From contig NZ_FXTE01000016.1 of the NCBI RefSeq assembly GCF_900182615.1, positions 1-64,000 of the forward strand: a stretch of 64,000 bases of DNA. Reading direction: 5' to 3'. Every line of letters starts with the position of its first letter. The stretch's first letter is position 1. The notes beneath the pieces are model-generated. The model was not told the origin of the DNA. It saw nothing but the letters and a program-made list of their open reading frames with translations, and made no database searches. The translations under genes and the position numbers were made by a program. This document shows, piece after piece, positions 8,123 through 16,896 of the stretch. The DNA is from Ruegeria faecimaris (GTDB taxonomy: Bacteria; Pseudomonadota; Alphaproteobacteria; Rhodobacterales; Rhodobacteraceae).

Positions 8123-9043
8123 ATGAACATCAAAGCTTTGCGCGCATTCAGTATCACGTTGTCCGAAGGCTCTCTGATTGCCGCCTCGGAAATATTGCAC
8201 CTGAGCCAACCCGCTGTCAGCCGATTGATATCGGGATTGGAAGCAGAACTAAGGCTTACATTATTTGATCGAAGCGGCCGCAACCTTACACCTACTCCAG
8301 AAGGGTTCGCATTCTACCGCGAGGCAGGTCGAATTCTGGAAAATCTGGATGAAGTGCCCAGGATCGCGGCGGAAATTCGTGCTGGGCGAACGGAATCACT
8401 GCGCATTGTCACTATGCCCCGAATTGCGCAAACCCTATCGGCCCGCGCAGTGGCAAGGTTTTTCAAAGAACACCCTGACATCAACATCAGCCTGGATGTC
8501 CGAGCACGGCGCGAAGCCGGAAAGTGGTTAGCAGGGCGCGAATACGACATCGGTATTGGAGCATTGCCCGTTGAACATCCGGGAATTCGCACACAACCGT
8601 TATTGAGAGTTCGGGCACAGGCGATCCTGCCTGCAGATCACAAACTTGCCAAACGACAGGAACTCTCAGCGACTGAGCTTGTGAATGAACCTATCATCCG
8701 TTTGATGCAGGGGTTGCTACTGCGAGATCAACTGGATGACATCTTTCATTCTGCTGGCGTTTCTCCTGGCCAGTCTTGCGAAGTTGCGTCTTCCCAACTG
8801 GCGTGTTCACTTGTTGCAGAAGGGGCAGGTATAACTATCGCAGATGAATTGGTCTCAGCTCAGATTGGTCTCGAAAACTTGATTCTGGTGCCGGTTGTTC
8901 CCGAAAAATGGATGACATTCGGGCTGTTGTACCCCGTCTCGCAGGACAGAACTGAAGCTCTTTGCCGCTTTGAAACAGTTTTGCGCGATGTGGTTAGGGA
9001 ACTGGCGGGTCAAAGCCCAACGTTGGAAGTGGCCATGGATTAG
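8123..9043 (+). CDS. LysR-family regulator divergent from the tct operon
   Basis: A 306-residue LysR-type regulator. The winged helix-turn-helix occupies residues about 1-60 (MNIKALRAFSITLSEGSLIA through LSQPAVSRLISGLEAEL), followed by an effector-binding domain beginning with the typical ESLRIVTMPR strand. It is transcribed away from tctC with about 100 bp between, the classic arrangement for a LysR protein controlling the adjacent operon. The likely ligand is the carboxylate taken up by TctABC or its lyase product. Confidence 0.9.
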   Translation: MNIKALRAFSITLSEGSLIAASEILHLSQPAVSRLISGLEAELRLTLFDRSGRNLTPTPEGFAFYREAGRILENLDEVPRIAAEIRAGRTESLRIVTMPRIAQTLSARAVARFFKEHPDINISLDVRARREAGKWLAGREYDIGIGALPVEHPGIRTQPLLRVRAQAILPADHKLAKRQELSATELVNEPIIRLMQGLLLRDQLDDIFHSAGVSPGQSCEVASSQLACSLVAEGAGITIADELVSAQIGLENLILVPVVPEKWMTFGLLYPVSQDRTEALCRFETVLRDVVRELAGQSPTLEVAMD

Positions 9044-9640
9044 GACCATTCGATGATCAGATGCTCGGGGTTCAATCGCCCTTGAATGCGTCAGGCTCTA
9101 CGTTGACGCAGTTGCAGAAATGATCCACATCGCAGTGTCGAGAAGGGCGACCAAGGTTTGTTCGTTTGATTGACAATGGGAGCTTAGTGAACTTATCCCC
9201 CATTTGTGGCGCGCGCAGCATTGGTAGGTGTGGGCTCTTTCAAGACCTTGGGTGCAGCGCAGCATTTCGGTTCAAGAACCACTCGCCATCAATTTGAACG
9301 GCCCATAGCCGACATCCATCAGCCCTTTGAAATACTGCGTTAGCAGCCCGCATTTCAGACATTCGCTGCGATTGCGAAAGCTAGTCTAGGTGAATTCTCA
9401 CTCCGCGTTCGACAGTGGAATCGCTACCTCAGACTTGTCTCATTCATTGCTAGATTTCTATGGCTACAACAAACTCCAGCCAGCTATCGATGCCGGGGGT
9501 CAAGATCTGGGGCCAGGCACGAAAACAAATCTGAGGGCACATGCGAATTTGATTCTCTAAAACTTTTTACAATTGAATCGCGCCAATCAAACGACGTTCG
9601 TAACATCACAACCTTGTCTCGGGTTCGCCAACAAAGAATT
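9044..9640. other. 597-bp stretch without an intact gene
   Basis: No frame in either strand gives a convincing protein. One plus-strand piece (about 9200-9343) reads ALVGVGSFKTLGAAQHFG then RTTRHQFERPIADIHQ before a stop, faintly like the helix-turn-helix of a LysR protein (GSF…A…S…T…R…E). This may be a relic of a decayed regulator. Nothing else recognisable was seen. Confidence 0.5.
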
Positions 9641-10393
9641 TTAGAACCGATAAGTCGCGCCTAGCACAGGCCCCGACTGATCAAATGTAAAATCGTTGCC
9701 GTTGATTTCATGATCGAATGAGATATAGCGATAGCCACCGCGGATCAGCCACCTGTCGTTGATTGCGTAATCTGCCGTCAGCAGAATCTGCCAGGTTTCA
9801 CTGTCACTGCGGAAGCCTCCGTAGTCGACAAAACCGGAGCCCGACCACTTATCCGAGAACTGTACCCGTGCTCTGGCGCCGATGACAGGGTCGGTCCAGC
9901 TATCATCTGCCGTTGTTGTGCGCCCCGGTGCCGCGCCGGGTAGAAGGGTAAATTCCGTTTCAGTGCTGAACCACCGGAAACCCCCGGCGACGTCAACGGT
10001 GATAGTTGGCGCTTCATACACTCTGTAGCCAACATAGCCACTTAGGTATTGTGTGGTAAATGATGTCTCCAGACCCGAGCCGACAGGTCCAGGAGCGCTG
10101 TTACTGAAAGATAAGTCTGTGTAGTTGTAATCTGCAAGTATCAGCCAACGTCCGTTGGTGGCCGAGAACGCACTCATAAAGGCAAAATCGAGGTTTTCCA
10201 ACGCATCCGAAAAGCTGAGAGTACCGTCCAGAGTGCCCAAAGGTGTGTCCAATGTAGTCTCTGTTTCCGGCATGAACAGGTAGATTGTGGCCTCATATGA
10301 CCAATCGGATTGTTGAGCCGAAGCCACTGTGGCCACAGATGCAAAAAAAGCTACTCCGCAAGCGCAGCTTTTCACCCAAATTGACGAAGTCAT
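9641..10393 (-). CDS. outer-membrane beta-barrel protein
   Basis: A 250-residue protein with an N-terminal signal peptide (…ACGVAFFASVATVASA) and a mature part made of alternating amphipathic strands rich in Tyr, Phe, Trp and Gly. It ends in a terminal aromatic residue (ATYRF), the typical BAM recognition signal. Strands such as YLSGYVGYRVYEAPTITVDV and WLIRGGYRYISFDHE fit an 8- to 10-stranded OmpA/OmpW-like barrel. The ATG at 10393 follows GGAGGG. It is the last gene before the DUF3179-like gene and the sulfatases on the same strand, and could act as an entry pore or surface protein for that locus. The substrate is unknown. Confidence 0.75.
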   Translation of the reverse strand: MTSSIWVKSCACGVAFFASVATVASAQQSDWSYEATIYLFMPETETTLDTPLGTLDGTLSFSDALENLDFAFMSAFSATNGRWLILADYNYTDLSFSNSAPGPVGSGLETSFTTQYLSGYVGYRVYEAPTITVDVAGGFRWFSTETEFTLLPGAAPGRTTTADDSWTDPVIGARARVQFSDKWSGSGFVDYGGFRSDSETWQILLTADYAINDRWLIRGGYRYISFDHEINGNDFTFDQSGPVLGATYRF

Positions 10394-10463
10394 TCTGTCC
10401 CTCCCGTCAAACAATCAAGTTTGAATAAATGGTCTTTGGTTTGTAGTTGTTTAGCCATGGGCC

Positions 10464-11708
10464 TCATTCTACAGCTCCTTCGGTTGCCATGGAACCGCTG
10501 CCGACACGATTAATATCTGTGTTCGGGAAGAACTCGGACCAGACATGCCAGAATGCGCCTGCGCGCAGGGTTTCGACACGTTTTAGCTGACCCTGATCTG
10601 AATGGCCCCAAAAATCGCAATGGCTCACAGGTTGACCAAAGTCGTTGTACCAAACGCCTAGGCTTTCATACTTTGGATCCAAGCTGACCACGACATCTCG
10701 TCCGCCGACATTGGAATTCACGATCCACTCGTTCTCGACGATGAAATCATCAGTCCAGCAAACCGCATCCTTACCGATCGTAATTCCCCAAACGTAGGTT
10801 TTATTTGGTAACCGATCGTCCGAACGATCCATGTTGTCCATCACGGGCGCGTCTTCCTGATGCTGGCGTCCGATGCCCCAGCCAAACGTGATCTCGGTCA
10901 TCATATCCAGCAGGCGCAAAAATGGGTTCGGGGATGGCTTGTTCAGAAATACCTCACCGTCAGGATAGGCCTTCTGAAACCCGCGGAACGTCATTCGAAA
11001 GGTTGGCCAGGGCTCCATTTGCGCTTCGGGTCGAAGGGGGCAGGCAGGACCGTCGGAGTTAGGGTCGCGGTCCGCCTCGCGGAAACCATAGATGTGCTGG
11101 ATCGGCTCGCCCGTGTCGTTATCGCGCAGGATTAGGTTATTGCCATGCTGGGCCAAAACCTCGAGATTCAACCGTCGTCCTTCTATTCGCGGAATGTAAC
11201 CCTGACCCAGATTGGCCATAGCGCAATAGGTCATGACCACGTCTTCACCACCCAAGCCATCTACATTCCCGGCCAGATGAGGGCGCATAATCTGCGCATC
11301 CGGGTGCGCGCGGGCTTGGCCGTTGTTTTCGATGACTATGACGGGCGCAGTTGGTCCGACATATTTGCGGGCTTCTTCAATTGGAAAGTACTGTGCGTCA
11401 TTGAGCTGGTTCCTTAGACCCAAATGCACCCAAACGTAGGGAAACCCATAAAGAAGAAGAGTAAGCACAGCCGCTATGAGCCAAAGCCAGAAAGGGCCAC
11501 CGCCCAAAAGGAAATGCGCAAGTGTTGCCGCTGCAAACCCGCCAAGTCCGATACCGATCAGGCGATATTCATTGCGGATAAAGCGCACCATATTCTCGCG
11601 CTTTACTTTCAGCAGCATTTGAGAGACGTCGCCCAGATCGCGAAAATAGACAAACCCGATGCCGAGAGACACAATCAATCCCAGTGCGAATATTATGCTA
11701 CCAAACAT
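10464..11708 (-). CDS. membrane-anchored DUF3179-like protein
   Basis: A 414-residue protein with three predicted membrane helices in its first 100 residues (about 2-21, 45-66, 70-92) and a long soluble domain. The soluble part resembles DUF3179: an early …HPDAQIMRPH… segment, the core EDVVMTYCAMANLG, then GVWYNDFGQPVSHCDFWG and WHVW motifs near the C-terminus. The Cys in TYCAM and the His/Trp-rich end are conserved-looking, suggesting a metal or cofactor site, but the family has no established function. The ATG at 11708 follows GAGGG. It sits between the OMP gene and the two sulfatase genes on one strand and may belong to the same transcription unit. Confidence 0.65.
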   Translation of the reverse strand: MFGSIIFALGLIVSLGIGFVYFRDLGDVSQMLLKVKRENMVRFIRNEYRLIGIGLGGFAAATLAHFLLGGGPFWLWLIAAVLTLLLYGFPYVWVHLGLRNQLNDAQYFPIEEARKYVGPTAPVIVIENNGQARAHPDAQIMRPHLAGNVDGLGGEDVVMTYCAMANLGQGYIPRIEGRRLNLEVLAQHGNNLILRDNDTGEPIQHIYGFREADRDPNSDGPACPLRPEAQMEPWPTFRMTFRGFQKAYPDGEVFLNKPSPNPFLRLLDMMTEITFGWGIGRQHQEDAPVMDNMDRSDDRLPNKTYVWGITIGKDAVCWTDDFIVENEWIVNSNVGGRDVVVSLDPKYESLGVWYNDFGQPVSHCDFWGHSDQGQLKRVETLRAGAFWHVWSEFFPNTDINRVGSGSMATEGAVE

Positions 11709-11768
11709 GCTGTGACCCTCGACCTTGATTAACACAGTCCTTCACAGGTTTATTGCGAAGGATTAGGC

Positions 11769-13436
11769 TTACTTCTGTGGTGACGCGCGCTTGATCATGA
11801 AAGCCTCAACTGCCTGTTGGGTTTCGGGGCGGATGTTCTCGATCCCTTCATAGGGCACGCCATAGGCGGGCGCGGTATCGGGGAATTTTTCTTTGCGGGC
11901 CATGTGGCGGCCCAAAATCCGTGCGAATTCCTGCCCTCCCCAGGCGCCAACCTCGGTCGAGACCGAGTATTCTTCGCGCGTGTCCCGATAGAGATCAAAG
12001 AACTTTGCAAGAATGGCGCTTTCGCCTGGTCCCGGCAGTTTCAGCTTTAGCTGGTCTTTCACGACCGCCTCGGGCTTGTTCACCGAATAGACGATGACGT
12101 GATCGCGGCGAGATTTGGATTCATCGGTGAACAACAAGGCGGCCGACTGGTCCACCCCATCCACAAGGCGATCCCGCGGAATATACTGATCTGCTCCGGC
12201 AAAGCGCGACAAAGTGGTATAGAGGTCCGAGACATGGATGATGCTGTTAAGCAACCCGTCAGCCTCGATCATACCGGGCCAGCGGATGAAGGCGTCAACT
12301 CGTATACCGCCTTCAGTCGTGTCACCTTTGCCGCCAGCATAGATCAGCGGGGTGAACCCGGATTGCGGCGCGTATTTGGTGAAATGGCCATTGTCACCCA
12401 TGACCACAACCACAGTGTTTTCCGTCAAGCCCAACTCTTCCAGCCGCGCGAACAAGTCGCCCAACCACTGATCGAGCAACTGCATTTTGTCCACATACAG
12501 GCCACCATTAACGCTCTCTGGCCCCGACCGCCCGGCACGGGTGTTGTCCAGCGGGATCATCGGCCAGTATTGTAAGAAAAACGGGTCTTCACCACTTGCT
12601 AGGCGATCCAATTCTTCCATCGTCTTGTCCTGAAACCCCTGGTTCATCTCATCGTACTTCGCAGCGTTCCAGCGTTCGCCGGTTTCCATGCGAATTTCGC
12701 GGATGGGCCCGCCGGTTTCCCCTTCGATGACTGTCATCATCGCGGCAGAGTCCGGCCGGAACCAGCCGTCCAGCGTATATTTGTCGTCATAGTCACGGAT
12801 CGCGACCGAGACCTGTTCTTTGATCGCATCATCATTGAAGATCGTCAGCTGGCCCTGTTGGTGGATGGCGTGCTGGGCATAGTCAAAACCCTGATTCATC
12901 GCCCAGCTTTCGGCGATATCGCCCATGTGCCATTTGCCGACATGGCTGGTCGCATAACCCGCCTGTTTCAGAATTTCGGCCAAGGTGACCTCGTTTTCCG
13001 GTAAGCCAAACCCGGCAATGTCCACCGTTGTGTCGCCCATACCCATGCGTACGGGCAACCGCCCGGTCATTTGTGCCACGCGGGTCGGCGTGCACGAAGG
13101 TTCAGTATACATGCGCACCATTCGCATCGCCTGATCGGAAAAGTCGTTGATATTCGGCGTTTCATAACCTCGCACAGCGTTTAGCTCGGGGATGCCCATG
13201 TCGCCGAAGCCCATATCGTCGATCAGAACGCTGACTATGTTTGGGGGCTGCCCATTGTTACCGTCACGAAAAGCGGCCAGAGCATCATCAACAGCGGTAT
13301 CATCCTGTGCCCATTGTTCTGCATGTTGTGCCTGCAGAATATAGAATTCGGCATCGTGTTGAATTGGGTCTTCCTGCGCTTGCAAAGGTGGTGCCGTAAC
13401 GCCTGCACAAAAAACCAGAAGCCATTGTAGTTTCAT
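11769..13436 (-). CDS. exported type I sulfatase (arylsulfatase family), paralogue 1
   Basis: A 555-residue secreted sulfatase. The signal peptide ends near residue 20 (…TAPPLQA). The metal-binding IDDMGFGD motif is at about 72-79. The formylglycine motif reads C115-T-P-T-R-V-A-Q-M-T-G-R; the nucleophile Cys and the essential Pro and Arg are present, with Met replacing the common Leu. The second motif is GKWHMGD (His170). These residues predict hydrolysis of sulfate esters after conversion of Cys115 to formylglycine by an FGE enzyme, which is not in the window. A strong GGGGGAGACGG site precedes the ATG. It shares its N-terminal layout and both motifs with the next gene, so the pair is a tandem duplication. 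Confidence 0.9.
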   Translation of the reverse strand: MKLQWLLVFCAGVTAPPLQAQEDPIQHDAEFYILQAQHAEQWAQDDTAVDDALAAFRDGNNGQPPNIVSVLIDDMGFGDMGIPELNAVRGYETPNINDFSDQAMRMVRMYTEPSCTPTRVAQMTGRLPVRMGMGDTTVDIAGFGLPENEVTLAEILKQAGYATSHVGKWHMGDIAESWAMNQGFDYAQHAIHQQGQLTIFNDDAIKEQVSVAIRDYDDKYTLDGWFRPDSAAMMTVIEGETGGPIREIRMETGERWNAAKYDEMNQGFQDKTMEELDRLASGEDPFFLQYWPMIPLDNTRAGRSGPESVNGGLYVDKMQLLDQWLGDLFARLEELGLTENTVVVVMGDNGHFTKYAPQSGFTPLIYAGGKGDTTEGGIRVDAFIRWPGMIEADGLLNSIIHVSDLYTTLSRFAGADQYIPRDRLVDGVDQSAALLFTDESKSRRDHVIVYSVNKPEAVVKDQLKLKLPGPGESAILAKFFDLYRDTREEYSVSTEVGAWGGQEFARILGRHMARKEKFPDTAPAYGVPYEGIENIRPETQQAVEAFMIKRASPQK

Positions 13437-13538
13437 TCCGTCTCCCCCAGGTTTGAAGCCGAGCTTCGGTGTTTGATCTTTGATGCGTTAACCAATTGTA
13501 ACATCGTTATATTCAGATATTTACTTAAATTTGCGACG

Positions 13539-15176
13539 TCACTGCCAGCTCATGAATACATCACGGGTCAGTTCAGTTTCCGGACGCAGGTTTTCGATGC
13601 CCTCATAGGGGGTACCTTTGCCGATCTCTGAATGTGGATATTTGGCGATCATCTTCTGGTGGCGCTTTATCATATCCTGAAAAGATGCACCGGCCCAAAG
13701 CGAGTAGCCAACCAACGGGTGTTCCTCACGAGGGTCCCGATAGATGTTATAGGTTGGAGCAGCCGCGCCGGGTTGACCAGGGGCAGGAAGGTGCATCTTG
13801 AATTCTTGTTTAACGACCGAGCGCAAGACAGGGCCTTCGTAGACATAGACATAGTCGCGCCGACCGTTCCCCTCGCCGTTCAACAGTAACGCCGTCTGGT
13901 CAATGCCGTCTATCACACGGTCCCTTGGGATAAAGGCGGTGGCTCCGGCAATTCGCGCCATTGTGGTGAAGATATCTGAAACATGAACGATGTCGCCAGC
14001 TGCAGTGTTGGGTTCGATCACACCGGGCCAGCGAATGAACGCATCGGTTCTTACTCCGCCTTCAAGATGCTGAGTTTTGCCTCCGCGATAGATTAGTTGG
14101 TTCAGGCCGGATGAGCCTTCATAGTGATACATCAGACCATTATCTGCCATCAGAACAACAATTGTGTTGTCTGCCGTGCCGGTTTCTTCAAGCTTGGCCA
14201 AGAGATCTCCAATCCATCCATCAAGCAGTTGCAGCTTGTCGGCATGAAACCCGCCATTTCGTGAAATTGCCTGATCCGGGTAGACGAAGTTCAACGGGTA
14301 CAGCGGCCAGTATTGCAAGAAGAACGGCGCATCCTCGGAGGCTACACGTTCGAGTTGCTCCAGCGCCTGCCGTTGATATCGTTCGTTCATCTCTTCATAT
14401 TTGGCCTGCGTCCAAACCTCACCGGCTGACATGTCTACTTCCAGGGCGGGCCCACCGGCTTCGGCCTCGACACCGGTGACAAGACCATATGGCTTGAAGC
14501 GCTCATCCAGCAGGAACTGATTGTTCTGCCCCTCGGGCACGTAGCCGAGCATGGCGTTGGACCTCATTGCCTCGGGGATCATGAGGCTCAGCTGCACTTG
14601 CTGGTGTAGTGGAAATGCGGCCCAGTCGAATCCCTGATTGTGTGGGTATGATTGCTCAATGTCACCTTGGTGCCATTTGCCGATATGCGCCGTATTGTAG
14701 CCGACTTGTTTCAGTATCTCCGGCAGTGTCACCTCGCTGGTCGGAAGACCTTCTCCGACCAAAGCCACTTTCACCTCTTCGACACCGGCGCGTATTGGGT
14801 GGCGCCCTGTCAGCATGGCGGTACGTGTGGGAGTACAAGAGGGTTCGGTATACATGCGCATCAGCGACATGCCTTCGGTAGCCAACTGATTGATGCTGGG
14901 TGTCTCGATCCCCATGACGTAATTCATCTTGCGGTCACCCATCTGACCAAAGCTTACATCATCGATCAAGATGTAGAGGAAATTAGGAGGCTTGCCGCCA
15001 TTGGCCGCACGAATTTCGGTCAGCTTGGCGTCGACTTCAACGTCTTGCGCATCCCATGCCTCACCAAACTGCGCGCGAAGGAATTCGAACTCGCCGTCAT
15101 GAACAATCGGGGTTTCCTGAGCAAGCGCGGAGCCGGCACCAATCAACAACGCAGGCAAAATGTATCTAAGTCTCAT
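13539..15176 (-). CDS. exported type I sulfatase (arylsulfatase family), paralogue 2
   Basis: A 545-residue secreted sulfatase with a signal peptide (MRLRYILPALLIGAGSALAQ), the metal-site IDDVSFGQMG at 71-80, the canonical formylglycine motif C114-T-P-T-R-T-A-M-L-T-G-R, and GKWHQGD near residue 168. I place the start at ATG 15176, preceded by TGGAGG and directly followed by the signal peptide; the frame open further upstream overlaps another gene and lacks these signs. It is similar to paralogue 1 along its length (for example QETPIVHDGEFEF against QEDPIQHDAEFYI). The gene starts one base after the stop of the 92-residue gene, so the two are co-translated. Substrate unknown. Confidence 0.9.
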   Translation of the reverse strand: MRLRYILPALLIGAGSALAQETPIVHDGEFEFLRAQFGEAWDAQDVEVDAKLTEIRAANGGKPPNFLYILIDDVSFGQMGDRKMNYVMGIETPSINQLATEGMSLMRMYTEPSCTPTRTAMLTGRHPIRAGVEEVKVALVGEGLPTSEVTLPEILKQVGYNTAHIGKWHQGDIEQSYPHNQGFDWAAFPLHQQVQLSLMIPEAMRSNAMLGYVPEGQNNQFLLDERFKPYGLVTGVEAEAGGPALEVDMSAGEVWTQAKYEEMNERYQRQALEQLERVASEDAPFFLQYWPLYPLNFVYPDQAISRNGGFHADKLQLLDGWIGDLLAKLEETGTADNTIVVLMADNGLMYHYEGSSGLNQLIYRGGKTQHLEGGVRTDAFIRWPGVIEPNTAAGDIVHVSDIFTTMARIAGATAFIPRDRVIDGIDQTALLLNGEGNGRRDYVYVYEGPVLRSVVKQEFKMHLPAPGQPGAAAPTYNIYRDPREEHPLVGYSLWAGASFQDMIKRHQKMIAKYPHSEIGKGTPYEGIENLRPETELTRDVFMSWQ

Positions 15177-15177
15177 G

Positions 15178-15456
15178 TCAAACCTCCAAATCTTTGTTCC
15201 GTACCGATTCCGAATCAAGGCCATGCGCCTGCAACCGTCCGTCAATACTGCTGCGCAGGTCCGAAAGGCTTTCTGCCAGATCGGCGAGATAGCGCATCTG
15301 AAGAACAGACTGCGACCTTGGCGGCACCGCCAGTTCGGCGAAGACCTCTTTGTAGTCGCGGCAAATTCGATCAAACTCTTGGTCTTTTGCCCGCAGGTCC
15401 TGCAGCAGGCGACCCGCTTCGGGAAATTGGGATTCAAAGAACTCATCATCCGTCAT
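15178..15456 (-). CDS. 92-residue conserved-looking acidic helical protein ahead of the sulfatases
   Basis: A small soluble protein, rich in Glu, Asp, Leu and Arg, predicted almost wholly helical (heptad-like stretches such as EAGRLLQDLRAKDQEFDRIC and LQMRYLADLAESLSDL). No signal peptide or known domain was recognised. It is first in the sulfatase transcription unit: its TGA is one base from the sulfatase ATG, and AAGGGCG precedes its own ATG. Such tight coupling supports a real gene. Possible roles are a cytoplasmic regulator or a chaperone, which is a guess. Confidence 0.6.
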   Translation of the reverse strand: MTDDEFFESQFPEAGRLLQDLRAKDQEFDRICRDYKEVFAELAVPPRSQSVLQMRYLADLAESLSDLRSSIDGRLQAHGLDSESVRNKDLEV

Positions 15457-15486
15457 TGGCAGCGCCCTTCAGGCATTCGTTTGCCA

Positions 15487-15533
15487 AGCATGCATCCAAC
15501 AGAATATGTATTGAACGTATAAAGCCGCATGCT
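15487..15533. promoter_or_regulatory. paired GCATGC sites in the sulfatase/regulator divergent promoter
   Basis: AGCATGC at 15487-15493 and GCATGCT at 15527-15533 form an inverted pair whose GCATGC cores are 39 bp apart, inside the 123-bp divergent region between the 92-residue gene and the regulator. The spacing is close to four helical turns. It may be an operator; there is no independent evidence. Confidence 0.3.
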
Positions 15534-15579
15534 ACCGTAGCACCATGGCGACAAACCCTTATTGCGAAAGGATAGTTCT

Positions 15580-16896
15580 TTGACCGTCAGCATGGACGAT
15601 CAGGAACAGAATGACACTCAACAGTTCTCGGCCGAGCAGGTGCGCGATGCGTTGGATAGGGTTCAGAAGTCAGATGAATTCAAAGGGTCCGCCCGCATGC
15701 GATCTTTTCTGTCTTATGTTGTGATGGAATCGCTCGAGGGTCGTTCCAACGAGATACGCGCCAAAACCATTGCGATGGATGTTTATGGATACGACGCGGA
15801 TGAGCTATTGAAACGCGAAGGCGTCGTACGCGTGGATGCGGGACGTGTTCGGCGAAAACTCCAAGCTTATTATGAAAGTAATGGGATCGCTGACGAATTG
15901 GTAATCTCATTGCCTGTCGGAAGTTACGCACCCGAGTTTTTGCCGGGCTCCAATCGAAGCAGACAACCATTACGCGGAAGGCGACAGGCTTACGCAGCCG
16001 TTATCTCGCTTTCACTTCTAGTAGCCGGTATTCTAGTCGGTGTTCTGATCGGCCGCGGTTCGCAATCTGTTGCTCCAATAACTGGCAAAACTGCGATCTA
16101 CGACGTGTCGCCAGCCCGCGTCGAAGCAATGAACCTAAGCAACGCTGGCCGGGATCTGATTTTTCCGGTTACAGATTTGGCACGCCTTCAACCTGCGTTG
16201 TTGATATTCCAAACAGCAATTGAACGAGATCCGTTTTATTACGGGGGGTATGCTGGCGCTTCTCAGGTCGAAACCATGTTCGCCATCATGAAATCTGGCG
16301 ATCCCGGTTCTGATGAGTTTTTGCACGCGGCCGACAAGAATAGTGCTTATGCTTTGGAATTGGCTCCGGATGCAGCATGGCCGCTTTCAGCGCGAGCCTG
16401 GTTTGAATTTGGGGTGGGCAATTACGATAGCGCAGTTCGATTATCCCAACGGGCCGTAGGTTTGGCACCCGATGATTCACATGTTGCTGAATTCGATGCC
16501 TTGATTTCCCTTTATACATCTGATTTTGAACGAGTTTTGTCTCAATCAGCGCGATATAGAGTCCTGGCCTCACAAGGAGGGGGACTTGTATTTGACAATG
16601 CATTGGGTGCGGCTCAGTTCCATACGGGAGACTATGCTGCCGCAATCAGGACGTTTGATGAAACAATATCGCGTGGTGGGCCGTTCGGACCAATTTCCGC
16701 AGCTTACCTTATGGCAGCCCACTGGAGGAACGGAGAACAAGCAGAGGCACAGCGGCTTGCAAAAGTATTTTCGGACACTTGGCCAAGCTTCCCTCTCGAA
16801 GCACTGAAGGCTCGAGTGTTTGTAGACCCGCAGCCAGTTCAAGAGCTGATCAGTGCAATGAAGGCTGCGGGTTGGTCAGGAACCGTCAGGCCCTGA
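15580..16896 (+). CDS. membrane-anchored regulator with N-terminal wHTH-like domain and TPR repeats
   Basis: A 438-residue protein. Residues about 12-110 form the domain common at the N-terminus of TolB/cyclase-type signalling proteins (RMRSFLSYVVMESLEGR … VYGYDADEL … VVRVDAGRVRRKLQAYY … VSLPVGSYAPEF-like). One membrane helix follows at about 130-155 (AVISLSLLVAGILVGVLIG). The C-terminal half is TPR-like (repeated Ala/Tyr/Leu helices such as DSAVRLSQRAVGLAPDDS). Start: TTG at 15580, because AAAGGA lies 7 bases upstream; the first ATG at 15592 is too far from it. It is divergent from the sulfatase operon and probably controls it, sensing periplasmic signals through the TPR part. Direct DNA binding is inferred from family resemblance. 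Confidence 0.7.
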   Translation: MTVSMDDQEQNDTQQFSAEQVRDALDRVQKSDEFKGSARMRSFLSYVVMESLEGRSNEIRAKTIAMDVYGYDADELLKREGVVRVDAGRVRRKLQAYYESNGIADELVISLPVGSYAPEFLPGSNRSRQPLRGRRQAYAAVISLSLLVAGILVGVLIGRGSQSVAPITGKTAIYDVSPARVEAMNLSNAGRDLIFPVTDLARLQPALLIFQTAIERDPFYYGGYAGASQVETMFAIMKSGDPGSDEFLHAADKNSAYALELAPDAAWPLSARAWFEFGVGNYDSAVRLSQRAVGLAPDDSHVAEFDALISLYTSDFERVLSQSARYRVLASQGGGLVFDNALGAAQFHTGDYAAAIRTFDETISRGGPFGPISAAYLMAAHWRNGEQAEAQRLAKVFSDTWPSFPLEALKARVFVDPQPVQELISAMKAAGWSGTVRP

